A program made the translations under genes and the position numbers. A model generated the notes under the pieces. The model saw only the letters and a program-made list of their open reading frames with translations, ran no database searches and was not told where the DNA came from. Source: JBOGIG01 sp050742455 (GTDB taxonomy: Bacteria; Actinomycetota; Acidimicrobiia; Acidimicrobiales; JBOGIG01). Taken from it: a DNA stretch of 18,728 nucleotides. Location: contig JBOGIG010000006.1 of the NCBI GenBank assembly GCA_050742455.1, forward strand, positions 1 to 18,728. The letters run 5' to 3'. Shown here piece by piece: positions 1 to 6,809 of the stretch (its first letter is position 1; every line of letters starts with the position of its first letter).

Positions 1-2
1 TC

Positions 3-836
3 GACGGCACCACCGACTACGTCTATGGCCCCAATGGCCTACCCCTCGAACAGATCGACTCATCGGGGCGGGTGTTTTACTACCTGCATGACCAGTTGGG
101 CTCGACTAGGGCACTGACCGACTCGTCCGGGGCGGTGGTGGCCACCTACACCTACGGTCCTTATGGCCAGTTGGCCTCCTCAAGCGGATCGGTGACCAAC
201 CCGTTTCGCTTTGCCGGCCAGTACCAGGATGGCGAATCGGGCCTTTACTACCTGCGGAACCGCTACTACGACCCGACCACGGCCCAGTCCATGTCGGTGG
301 ACCCAGCGCTTGGGGCCACCGGGTCGGCCTATGGCTATGTGGGGGACAATCCGCTCAACACGGTCGACCCGAGTGGGCTGTGGGGCTGGAACCTCATCTC
401 AGATGTCTCCCAGGCCGCAGGTGACGTCGGGGGCTACGTCGCGAGGCATAAGGTGATTACTGGCATTGCCCTCGGTGTCGTCGGGGTGGCATCAGGAGGC
501 GCCGGCTTCTTGGTGGAGGGAGCGGTTGCCGCAACGGTGCTCAGCGCAACAGCGGCAGCAACTGGCGGTGCCGCCGCCTATCTTGACACCGGGCCGTGTC
601 TGCACGGTAACAACGTCGCATGCGTTGCAGCGGCATTGGGATGGACGTCTGCATTGGCGGGGATCCCATCAACGATCGGGCTGGCTCTGGGCGTGAGTGA
701 GGAATCATTGCCGGGTTCTGTTCTCCTGGGATTGCTGCCCGGGTTGGCGTTTAATTTTGGAGCTGGCGTCCTCACGACAGATTTCAGTCTGTGGTTGGCG
801 GGCGAACTGAATGCCAACGTATGTTCCACAAAGTGA
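3..836 (+). CDS. Rhs-repeat protein, C-terminal end (5' partial)
   Basis: The frame is open to the left edge, so only the C-terminal ~277 residues are present. The first ~125 residues carry the Rhs-associated core: YD-type repeats (YVYGPNG, YTYGPYGQ), the FAGQYQDGESGLYYLRNRYY block, and the closing core motif ending in NPLNTVDPSGL near 380. In Rhs proteins the shell encapsulates a variable C-terminal domain, often a toxin, released after this motif. The ~150-residue variable part here is rich in Gly, Ala and Val with several hydrophobic stretches and a C-terminal TTDFSLWLAG segment. I see no nuclease or ADP-ribosyltransferase signature, so a membrane-active effector is possible but is inference. 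It overlaps the next gene by 16 nt. The Rhs call is firm; the function of the C-terminus is unknown. Confidence 0.9.
   Translation, partial: DGTTDYVYGPNGLPLEQIDSSGRVFYYLHDQLGSTRALTDSSGAVVATYTYGPYGQLASSSGSVTNPFRFAGQYQDGESGLYYLRNRYYDPTTAQSMSVDPALGATGSAYGYVGDNPLNTVDPSGLWGWNLISDVSQAAGDVGGYVARHKVITGIALGVVGVASGGAGFLVEGAVAATVLSATAAATGGAAAYLDTGPCLHGNNVACVAAALGWTSALAGIPSTIGLALGVSEESLPGSVLLGLLPGLAFNFGAGVLTTDFSLWLAGELNANVCSTK
321..380 (+). repeat. Rhs core-end repeat, copy 1
   Basis: This 60-bp segment encodes the end of the conserved Rhs core. It matches 1257-1316 at 56 of 60 positions by eye. It lies inside the intact reading frame of the Rhs gene. Confidence 0.9.
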
Positions 837-1213
837 CGGAGCGACCAACGACTCATTGCCCAGAGGTTGAGTACGCAGCTCTCAGCAGTGTTTCGGACTT
901 GGAGAAGGTCCTCTTTGGCTTCGCGATCCGGAGAAATATCAGAAATAAGCGGTCGAGGTTCTACACATTGCTACCCCGTTACGGCGTCGAGGGTTCAGCG
1001 AGAGTGATAGTCGCAAATCTGTGGCTTCTACCGGCGGTATTGCTACTTATTGTGAGTGTCATCCTCGACGTTCTATCCAAGCCCAATGACCCCGCGCGAA
1101 TTATCTCATATGTTCTGTTCGGCACATTTGCCCTTTGCTGCTTGGTAATGATCATCCGTGCCGTCACTGCGGCCCATTCCGGGTCGCGTTTTCGCGACTC
1201 GCGTGCATCTTGA
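821..1213 (+). CDS. Two-helix membrane protein, candidate Rhs immunity protein
   Basis: A 130-residue protein from ATG 821; an in-frame GTG at 791 is possible, but 821 gives a compact 16-nt overlap with the Rhs gene. The N-terminal ~65 residues are soluble and basic (RRNIRNKRSRF). Two hydrophobic segments follow, VIVANLWLLPAVLLLIVSVI and, after a short loop, IISYVLFGTFALCCLVMII, then a polar tail. I recognise no family. A small gene directly downstream of, and overlapping, an Rhs tip is the usual place for an immunity gene, and membrane-embedded immunity proteins are known against pore-forming effectors. That role is inferred from position and topology only. It is followed by the decayed second Rhs tip. 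Confidence 0.6.
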   Translation: MFHKVTERPTTHCPEVEYAALSSVSDLEKVLFGFAIRRNIRNKRSRFYTLLPRYGVEGSARVIVANLWLLPAVLLLIVSVILDVLSKPNDPARIISYVLFGTFALCCLVMIIRAVTAAHSGSRFRDSRAS

Positions 1214-1229
1214 TTGGATTGTCAATTGG

Positions 1230-1705
1230 CTCGGTGGATCCGACGCTCGAGCCAGTGGGTCGGCCTATGGCTATGTGGGGGACAACCCGCTCAACGGGGT
1301 GGACCCGAGTGGGCTGGCCTGCGGCATCTTCTCGTTCGCCTGCTCGCCCTATGACCAGTTTCTGGAGGGGTCAAAGATCTCGGGAAGGCCCTAGCTAATC
1401 ACACTCCAGACTCTTGAGAACGTAGGTGGAGTGATTGCGCTTGAGGGCGCCACTGTGCTGACGGGCGGCCTCAGTGACGCCGTCATCATCACACCCTCAG
1501 CAGCCGCCTGACCCATCACACCATCCAATCAACGTCGGGGCTACTGCCCGACCCGCTGACGCGCGGCACATCTGTGGTCTACTCACGGGTATTTCACTTC
1601 AGACCGGCGGGTCTCCCGGGCGGTCCGCCTCCGGGGACGTCCCAGTTGTTCTGCTCGTCGTTCTGCTTTGCGTCTGATTTCGCGATATGGCTAGCGGGTG
1701 GGGGT
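1230..1705 (+). pseudogene. Decayed orphan Rhs tip
   Basis: A second Rhs core end appears without the upstream shell. SVDP lies in one frame (from 1230) and the following GSAYGYVGDNPLNGVDPSGL in another, implying a 1-nt frameshift. The new tail (ACGIFSFACSPYDQF...) meets TAG at 1392-1394. The same frame then continues through a hydrophobic stretch (NVGGVIALEGATVLTGG) to a TGA near 1509-1511. At 1673-1702 a frame encodes SDFAIWLAGG, resembling TDFSLWLAGE at the end of the intact Rhs protein. The whole looks like a broken duplicate or displaced C-terminal module. Its right end runs into the 3' end of the convergent crotonase gene. I see no intact gene between 1214 and 1690. Confidence 0.7.
1257..1316 (+). 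repeat. Rhs core-end repeat, copy 2
   Basis: Near-copy of 321-380 with four mismatches in 60 bp. It carries the same core-closing motif but is followed by a different C-terminal sequence, which is the pattern of tip replacement or duplication in Rhs loci. Confidence 0.9.
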
Positions 1706-2608
1706 AGGGGCCCGGGGCAGGTCCTTGACGGCGGGGACCACGGGAGGGGCGGACCGCCAGTCGGGCACTCCGTGCTCGGGCTTGGCCACCGGGTAATGGT
1801 CCTCGTTTATCTCGGCCCAATGGGAATGGTTGAGCTGGTGCAGGGTGAAGCATGACTGCAGGGCATTGTAAAAGCCCATGCTGTCCACCGTCTGATTGAC
1901 CGATTCCTTGATCAACAGGGCAGTCACGGTTGGCAGGGCGGCGATGCGGCGGACGAATTCCAGCGTCCGGTCCTCGAGATCGTCGAGGGGGAAGACCTTG
2001 GACACCATGCCCAGCCGGTGCGCCTCGTCCACGTCGATGGAGTCCCCGGTGAGCATGAGCTCCTTGGTCCTGCGTGGCCCGAACTCCCATGGGTGGGCGA
2101 AGTACTCCAGACCGCACATACCCAGCCGGGTCCCCACCACATCGGCGAACTTCACATTGTCAGCCGCCACGATCAGGTCGCAGGCCCACATCAACATGAG
2201 ACCCGCGGCATAGACGGTGCCGTGTACCTGGGCCACGGTTATCTTTCGCAGGTTGCGCCAGCGCAGGGTGTTTTGGAAGTAGTAGTGCCACTCTTGGAGC
2301 ATGCGGGCCTCGGCCCCCAGGCGGGTGGCCCCATGGGACACGGTGGACGGGTGCTGGCCCGGTCCCGGGGTTCGTTCCTCTATGGCGGCAGCCGACCCCA
2401 TGTCATGGCCCGAAGAGAACATTGGCCCCACCCCGCCCAGGATGACCACTCGGACGTCGTCGTCGGCCTCGGCCGCGGCGAAGGCATCATCCAGTTCCAC
2501 CAGCAGGCCGCGATTTTGCGCATTGCGGGCATCGGGGCGGTTCAACAGGATGCGCACGATCCGGTTGTCGTCGAGTTGCTCGTATTTCACGAACTTGTAG
2601 TCGGTCAT
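1691..2608 (-). CDS. Crotonase-fold protein (enoyl-CoA hydratase/isomerase family)
   Basis: A 305-residue member of the crotonase superfamily, cytoplasmic enzymes acting on acyl-CoA thioesters. Visible landmarks are ILLNRPDARNAQ, the first oxyanion-hole region (SSGHDMGS), the second (HGTVYAAGLML) followed by ACDLIVAAD, and the C-terminal ELMLTGDSIDVDEAHRLGMV block. It is somewhat longer than typical ~260-residue hydratases because of an insert after the HDMGS motif (ERTPGPGQHPSTVSHG) and a Pro/Arg-rich tail. The positions of the two catalytic glutamates of classical hydratases appear to hold Met (AGLMLMWACD) and Val (KFADVVG), so simple hydration is doubtful. Start: ATG 2608 with GAGAGG upstream. 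It lies 135 nt downstream of the thiolase on the same strand and is probably in its operon. The exact reaction is unknown. Confidence 0.88.
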   Translation of the reverse strand: MTDYKFVKYEQLDDNRIVRILLNRPDARNAQNRGLLVELDDAFAAAEADDDVRVVILGGVGPMFSSGHDMGSAAAIEERTPGPGQHPSTVSHGATRLGAEARMLQEWHYYFQNTLRWRNLRKITVAQVHGTVYAAGLMLMWACDLIVAADNVKFADVVGTRLGMCGLEYFAHPWEFGPRRTKELMLTGDSIDVDEAHRLGMVSKVFPLDDLEDRTLEFVRRIAALPTVTALLIKESVNQTVDSMGFYNALQSCFTLHQLNHSHWAEINEDHYPVAKPEHGVPDWRSAPPVVPAVKDLPRAPTPTR

Positions 2609-2743
2609 CTGGCCCTCTCGATCATGCCGGCGCCACCGAACTCGCCTCCGGGGATCCCCAATTGGCCCCGCCCCGATTTCTTACACCCCCGTCCCACCTC
2701 GGGCAAGCTGGTGGGAGAACCGCATCAACCCGGTCGAGCTACC

Positions 2744-3940
2744 TCATCCCAGCTCGGTGCCGAGGATCGAGATGAAAGAAACCATCTCACCCGGATAGCC
2801 CCCCAGGTTGTGGGTCAGGGCCAGCCGCCTCGAACCGTAGGTGGAGATTCTTCGTTCGTCGGGCGCCTCGCCCCGAAGTTGTAAAAAGGCCTCGAACATC
2901 ATGCGAAGGCCCGAAGCTCCTACCGGGTGACCGAAGCTCTTGAGACCGCCGTCGGGGTTCACCGGCAGGTCACCGGTCAGTTCGAAGACCCCGTCGAGGA
3001 CATCCTTCCAGGCTCCGCCCCGAGAGCTGAAGCCCAGGTCCTCCATGAGCACCAGCTCGGTGGGGGTGAAGCAGTCGTGCACCTCGGCCATGGCCAGTTG
3101 CCTGCGGGGATCGGTGATCCCGCACTGGGCGTAGGCATCGGTGGCCGTGGCCACCACTTCGGGGAAGGTGGTGTAGTCATAGGCAGGGTCGCTTAGGCCC
3201 GAGCCATTGCCCGCCACCAGGGACAGGGCCTTGACGTACACCGGTTGTCCCGGGTACTTGGGGGCGTCCTCGGCTCGGACCACGATGGCCGCCGCCGCAC
3301 CATCGGCCACTCCGGCACAATCGAAGACTGACAGTTCTCCGGCTACCGCCGGCATCGCCCGCAGCTTGTCCACCGACATCTCCCGCTGGAACTGGGCCCG
3401 GGGGTTGCGGGCCCCGTTGTGGTGGTTCTTGGATGCAATACTGGCCAGCACCGTTCTCATCTGCTCGGCGTCGACGCCGTACTTGCGGGCGTAAGCCGGA
3501 ACCACCATTGAGAACATGGCGGCGGCCGTCAGGGTTCGATTCGTCCCGTCGGTCGGGATCGGAAAGGCATTGAGGCCCTGGTAGCCCGAGTCCTTAACTT
3601 TCTCCACCCCCACGGCCATGGCCACGTCGTAGGCTCCGGCAGCCACTGCGTAGGCCGCCTGACGAAGGGCCTCGGATCCGGTCACGCAGTAGTTCTCCAC
3701 CCGGGTCACCGGCTTGTGGTCCAGACCCAAGGGACGGGCCAGGGTGATTCCGCTCATTCCTGACTGGGCCGTACCCAGCCAGTAGGCGTCCACGACAGAC
3801 TGGTCCACCTCGGCTCCGGCCTGAGCCTGCGAGGTGGCCTCGAGCAGGAGATCGTCGAGCCCCAGATCCCAGCGCTCTCCAAAACGGGTACAACCCATGC
3901 CGACGATGGCCACCCGGTCGGTAATGCCGTGCGAAGCCAT
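2744..3940 (-). CDS. Thiolase (SCP-x/DUF35-partnered type)
   Basis: 398 residues from ATG 3940, chosen over an upstream in-frame codon because GGAAGGGAG sits 7 nt before it, the stop of the preceding gene ends 1 nt upstream (TGA-C-ATG), and MASHGITDRVAIVGMG is a typical thiolase N-terminus. The nucleophilic cysteine is C85 in ENYCVTGSEA; histidines are H288 in EVHDCFT and H338 in FGHPVGA. The usual C-terminal cysteine motif is replaced by HNLGGYPGE, as in SCP-x/lipid-transfer-type thiolases. Thiolases of this kind cleave or form C-C bonds in acyl-CoA chains and commonly need a DUF35 partner, which here is fused to the upstream gene product. Tight spacing implies translational coupling and a stoichiometric complex. 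The catalytic set looks intact; the substrate is unknown (steroid-type or other branched acyl-CoA are possibilities). Confidence 0.9.
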   Translation of the reverse strand: MASHGITDRVAIVGMGCTRFGERWDLGLDDLLLEATSQAQAGAEVDQSVVDAYWLGTAQSGMSGITLARPLGLDHKPVTRVENYCVTGSEALRQAAYAVAAGAYDVAMAVGVEKVKDSGYQGLNAFPIPTDGTNRTLTAAAMFSMVVPAYARKYGVDAEQMRTVLASIASKNHHNGARNPRAQFQREMSVDKLRAMPAVAGELSVFDCAGVADGAAAAIVVRAEDAPKYPGQPVYVKALSLVAGNGSGLSDPAYDYTTFPEVVATATDAYAQCGITDPRRQLAMAEVHDCFTPTELVLMEDLGFSSRGGAWKDVLDGVFELTGDLPVNPDGGLKSFGHPVGASGLRMMFEAFLQLRGEAPDERRISTYGSRRLALTHNLGGYPGEMVSFISILGTELG

Positions 3941-3941
3941 G

Positions 3942-5372
3942 TCAGTGCTCCCTTCCGGAAGAGGCCGGGACCGGCCTGGCCTTCCAGAAATAGTTGTGGA
4001 CCCCATCGGCGCTGAACAGGCGGCGAAATGTCATCTCCACTTCGTCGCCCACCGCCAGCCGGTCGATGTCCACGTCAGTGAGCTCCACTGGTAGTCGCCC
4101 TCCGCCTGCGAAGTCGACCACTGCGAACACCACCGGAGGGCTGGGGGAGTAGGCGAGCCGGTCCACGGTGAAGGTCACGACCCGGGCTCGGACGTCGGCC
4201 ATGGCATGAGGATTGGTGTCCTGGGGCGACGGTGGGAGATGAATCGAGCCATCGGGGCCTTCGGAGCCCACGAATCCGAACTTCCATCCGACCGAACGTC
4301 CTGATGCCGAGGCCGAGGGGCGTGACGGTTCGGGTCGTCGGGGGGGCTCAATGTTCAACAGGCCCCTCCAGGCCAGGTACTTGCCGTAGTCCAAGGTTCT
4401 GCCGGCGCCCACCTGGGTCGCCACGGGCCGGTCGGGATTGAACGAGGCCAAGGCCCGGGTAGTCCGGAACAGGGCCACGTCGACACCGTCGGCCAGAACC
4501 ACCAAGGCAATGATCTCGCCTGGGCCGACCTTTTCCAGGGTGGACGCGAGCAGTAGGCCAGGGTGGGCCACACCTGTATTGCCCACGGCGGCGGCCATCG
4601 GGTCGGCATTGTGGATGGGGGTCGGAGCATTAGCCGAGATGGCCTTGGCCACGGCGGCATTGGCCCGCTCGTGTGTCCCGGTCACGATCAGATGGCTTAT
4701 GTCGCCGACATCGGTTGGAGCCGCTCCCGGTCCAAGGTCAGCGCCCTTGAGGGCACCGGCCCACGCCATCTCAGCCAGGGCCGAGTAACGCTGTTCGCCG
4801 AACCGCTCTTCCCATACCCTCGATCGGGACTCGCCCGGAGTGCGCCACCGGTCAAGGAACTCGGCCGTGATACTTGACCATCCGACCAGCTCAGCCAGAA
4901 CCGGCCCCTGATCTGCGTCGCCTATTGCGAGGGCCACCGCGCCGTCACCCCCGGTCGATTCGTCGGGACCGCCGGGCAGCCCGGTTCGGATGTCGGACGC
5001 CACCACCAACGCTGATCCGGCGCTCCCCAGAGCCGCCCGTAGCGCTCCCATGCCGGAGCGGACCGAACCAATGGCGTCGTAGGCGCCGACGTCGGGATCC
5101 AATCGGAGGGCGGCGTGGATGGCCGTGGCATTGGTCTTGTCCAGGTACGCCGGTGCCACCGTGGAAAACCACAGACAGTTCGGATCGAAGCCGTCGGGGG
5201 CCGATCGCCAAGCTGAGCGGGCCGCCTCCACCCCCATGGAGGTGGTGTCCTCGTCGTAGGACGCCACCGTTCGCGTTCCCGATCCTCCCCCTGCCCCCGC
5301 TACGGCGGAGATGGTCGAGCGATCGAGGCGCCAGTAGGGGAGGTGGACTCCCCAAGACAGGATTCCTCTCAC
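3942..5372 (-). CDS. HMG-CoA-synthase-like domain fused to DUF35 OB-fold; catalytic residues lost
   Basis: A 476-residue two-domain protein. Residues 1-~305 follow the archaeal/bacterial HMG-CoA synthase fold: GILSWGVHLPYWRL start, YDEDTTSMGVEAAR (39-52), DRWRTPGE (174-181), and GNTGVAHPGLLLASTLE (264-280). Residues ~325-470 are a DUF35 protein: LDYGKYLAWRGLL, a ribbon-like WKFGFVGSEG...IHLPP section, then an OB-fold (RARVVTFTVDRLAYSP to MTFRRLF...NYFWKARPV). The whole protein contains one cysteine (C66). By recalled alignment, the catalytic Cys falls at V104 (IGSVRSGMGAL), and the Glu and His positions at T71 and T231, with H234 nearby. The zinc-ribbon cysteines are also missing. It is therefore more likely a scaffold or CoA-binding partner of the thiolase than a synthase. 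GTG start at 5372 without a Shine-Dalgarno; a TAACAT box lies 6 nt upstream. Confidence 0.85.
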   Translation of the reverse strand: MRGILSWGVHLPYWRLDRSTISAVAGAGGGSGTRTVASYDEDTTSMGVEAARSAWRSAPDGFDPNCLWFSTVAPAYLDKTNATAIHAALRLDPDVGAYDAIGSVRSGMGALRAALGSAGSALVVASDIRTGLPGGPDESTGGDGAVALAIGDADQGPVLAELVGWSSITAEFLDRWRTPGESRSRVWEERFGEQRYSALAEMAWAGALKGADLGPGAAPTDVGDISHLIVTGTHERANAAVAKAISANAPTPIHNADPMAAAVGNTGVAHPGLLLASTLEKVGPGEIIALVVLADGVDVALFRTTRALASFNPDRPVATQVGAGRTLDYGKYLAWRGLLNIEPPRRPEPSRPSASASGRSVGWKFGFVGSEGPDGSIHLPPSPQDTNPHAMADVRARVVTFTVDRLAYSPSPPVVFAVVDFAGGGRLPVELTDVDIDRLAVGDEVEMTFRRLFSADGVHNYFWKARPVPASSGREH

Positions 5373-5378
5373 GCCGAC

Positions 5379-5384
5379 ATGTTA
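5379..5384 (-). promoter_or_regulatory. -10 element for the minus-strand CoA operon
   Basis: TAACAT on the minus strand is followed by exactly 6 nt and then the GTG start codon at 5372. There is no Shine-Dalgarno sequence. This spacing would place transcription initiation at or next to the start codon, i.e. a leaderless mRNA. No convincing -35 was found. Confidence 0.5.
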
Positions 5385-5394
5385 GGGGCAAAGT

Positions 5395-5411
5395 TCTGAC
5401 TCATCATCAGA
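5395..5411. promoter_or_regulatory. Inverted repeat between divergent promoters, candidate operator
   Basis: TCTGA-N7-TCAGA is a perfect 5-bp inverted repeat located almost midway between the divergent starts at 5372 and 5441. It overlaps where the -35 regions of both flanking -10 boxes would lie. A regulator bound here could control both directions. Short arms make chance occurrence possible. Confidence 0.35.
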
Positions 5412-5428
5412 TTGAGCCTCTCGTCCTC

Positions 5429-5434
5429 TAATAT
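5429..5434 (+). promoter_or_regulatory. -10 element for CoA-transferase at 5441
   Basis: TAATAT is separated by 6 nt from the ATG at 5441, with no Shine-Dalgarno in between. This predicts a leaderless transcript starting at the A of the start codon. Confidence 0.5.
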
Positions 5435-5440
5435 GGGCCG

Positions 5441-6685
5441 ATGCGCCTGGGGGAGACGGTCAACATCGAGGCCGAGACCCACGGCAAACCCCTGGACGGG
5501 GTGCGGGTACTGGCCTTGGAGCAGATGCAGGCACTGCCGTTTTGCACTCAACTCCTGGCCCGGTTGGGAGCCGAGGTGGTCAAGGTGGAACCCCTGGGCA
5601 CGGGGGATTCGGGCCGGGGGTCGCTACCGGCCATGATCGACCCCCAGGGGCGTTCGGTGGGCGCCACCTTCCTGCGCAACAACCTCAACAAGCGCAGCAT
5701 CTGTGTGAACCTCAAAGACCCGGCCGGGCGAGCGCTGGTGTTGGACCTGGCTCCCCGTTTCGACGTCGTGGCCGAGAACTCCAAGGCCGGGGCCATGGAT
5801 CGACTGGGTCTGGGCTATGAGGATCTGCGGGCGGTCCACCCGGCCTGCATCTATGCCTCGGTATCGGGTTTTGGCAACCTGGGATCTAGTCCTTATCGGT
5901 CCTGGCCAGCCTTTGCCCCCATAGTGGAGGCCATGTCGGGCATCTACGACATGAAGCAGGTGGGGGATCAGCCGCCCCTGGTGGCGCCGGTGGGGGCGCT
6001 CGGTGACATCGGCGCCGCATTGTTCACCACGGTTGGGATCCTGGCCGCCCTGCGCCATCGCGATCGCACCGGCGCGGGTCAGTACGTCGACGTGGCCATG
6101 TTCGATTCCTTGATCGCCATGACCGACATCGTCGCCAATTTCTGGTCGATGGGGCTGCGCCGGGGTGAGCTGGGTCCGTTGATCATGCACGGTTTCCGGG
6201 CCCGGGATGGCTGGTTCATCATCCAGGTGGGTCGGGAGAAGCAGTTCGCCGACCTGGTCAAGGTGATCGGCCAGCCGCAGTGGGCCGGCGACGAGCGCTT
6301 CGCCACCCGTCAAGGTTGGATCGACCACCTCGAAGACACACTTCGTCCCGCCATCGAGGCTTGGGCCTCGGATCGGACCAGGCTTGCGGCCTGCGCAGAC
6401 CTGGCCCGGGCGGGCATCGCCGCTGGACCTTGCCTCATCGACGAGGAAGTGGTGGCCGATCCCCACGTGGCTTCCCGCCACATGATGGTCGAGATACCCA
6501 GGACCGACGGCGTGGCCCAGCCCGTGCTGACCCCGGGCAATCCGGTCAAGATGTCGAATGTCGCCCAAGGCCCCGAGACCAGGGTGCCATGGCTGGGAGA
6601 GCACACCGATGAGGTTCTGGAGGCGGAACTGAATTTGAGCCCCCGTGAACTGGAGCAACTGCGTACCGCCGGGGTCATCGCCTAA
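5441..6685 (+). CDS. Family III CoA-transferase (CaiB/BaiF type), first copy
   Basis: 414 residues, close to the family's usual ~400. These cytoplasmic enzymes move CoA between carboxylic acids, and some instead act as epimerases such as alpha-methylacyl-CoA racemase. The N-terminal PLDGVRVLALEQ and GAEVVKVEPLGTGD mark the CoA-binding Rossmann-like part. NNLNKRSICVNLKDPAGR and ENSKAGAMDRLGLGYEDL are family signatures. The catalytic aspartate is D189 in GALGDIGAAL. The RTGAGQYVDVAMFDS block follows, then the smaller domain and a C-terminal PWLGEHTDEVLE motif. ATG 5441 is the only sensible start; the protein has about 15 residues before the fold begins. It diverges from the synthase-like/DUF35 gene across a 68-bp region that probably holds both promoters. 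The presence of Asp favours a transferase or racemase activity; the acid used is not readable. Confidence 0.92.
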   Translation: MRLGETVNIEAETHGKPLDGVRVLALEQMQALPFCTQLLARLGAEVVKVEPLGTGDSGRGSLPAMIDPQGRSVGATFLRNNLNKRSICVNLKDPAGRALVLDLAPRFDVVAENSKAGAMDRLGLGYEDLRAVHPACIYASVSGFGNLGSSPYRSWPAFAPIVEAMSGIYDMKQVGDQPPLVAPVGALGDIGAALFTTVGILAALRHRDRTGAGQYVDVAMFDSLIAMTDIVANFWSMGLRRGELGPLIMHGFRARDGWFIIQVGREKQFADLVKVIGQPQWAGDERFATRQGWIDHLEDTLRPAIEAWASDRTRLAACADLARAGIAAGPCLIDEEVVADPHVASRHMMVEIPRTDGVAQPVLTPGNPVKMSNVAQGPETRVPWLGEHTDEVLEAELNLSPRELEQLRTAGVIA

Positions 6686-6699
6686 CCCAGAGGGTCATC

Positions 6700-6721
6700 C
6701 CCGAGCCAAGGAGGTCTCGGG
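6700..6721. terminator. Hairpin after CoA-transferase, possible terminator
   Basis: CCCGAG and CTCGGG form a 6-bp GC-rich stem with a 10-nt loop, starting 14 nt after the stop at 6685. There is no following T-run, so factor-independent termination is uncertain. Confidence 0.3.
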
Positions 6722-6796
6722 CCTGGTGGAGCCGGGGCAGGGGGTCTCGTGGGGCATCGCGTCCGTGTCAGGTCCGGGTAAAGTTAACCTTGACGT

Positions 6797-6803
6797 GAGG
6801 AGT
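6797..6803 (+). promoter_or_regulatory. Ribosome binding site fixing the GTG 6810 start
   Basis: GAGGAGT lies 6 nt before GTG 6810. The in-frame ATG at 6825 would be 21 nt away, too far, so the GTG is preferred. Confidence 0.6.
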
Positions 6804-6809
6804 GATCGG

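Noticed and set aside
1214..1690. Transposase or insertion sequence explaining the Rhs duplication
   Set aside because: No transposase motif or terminal inverted repeats were found; duplication of Rhs tip sequence explains the homology better.
2018..2884. 288-residue reading frame on the plus strand
   Set aside because: Antisense to the crotonase and the thiolase end; no motif support.
5624..6658. 344-residue reading frame on the minus strand
   Set aside because: Opposite-strand shadow of the first CoA-transferase; no recognisable motifs, and composition typical of antisense to GC-rich coding DNA.
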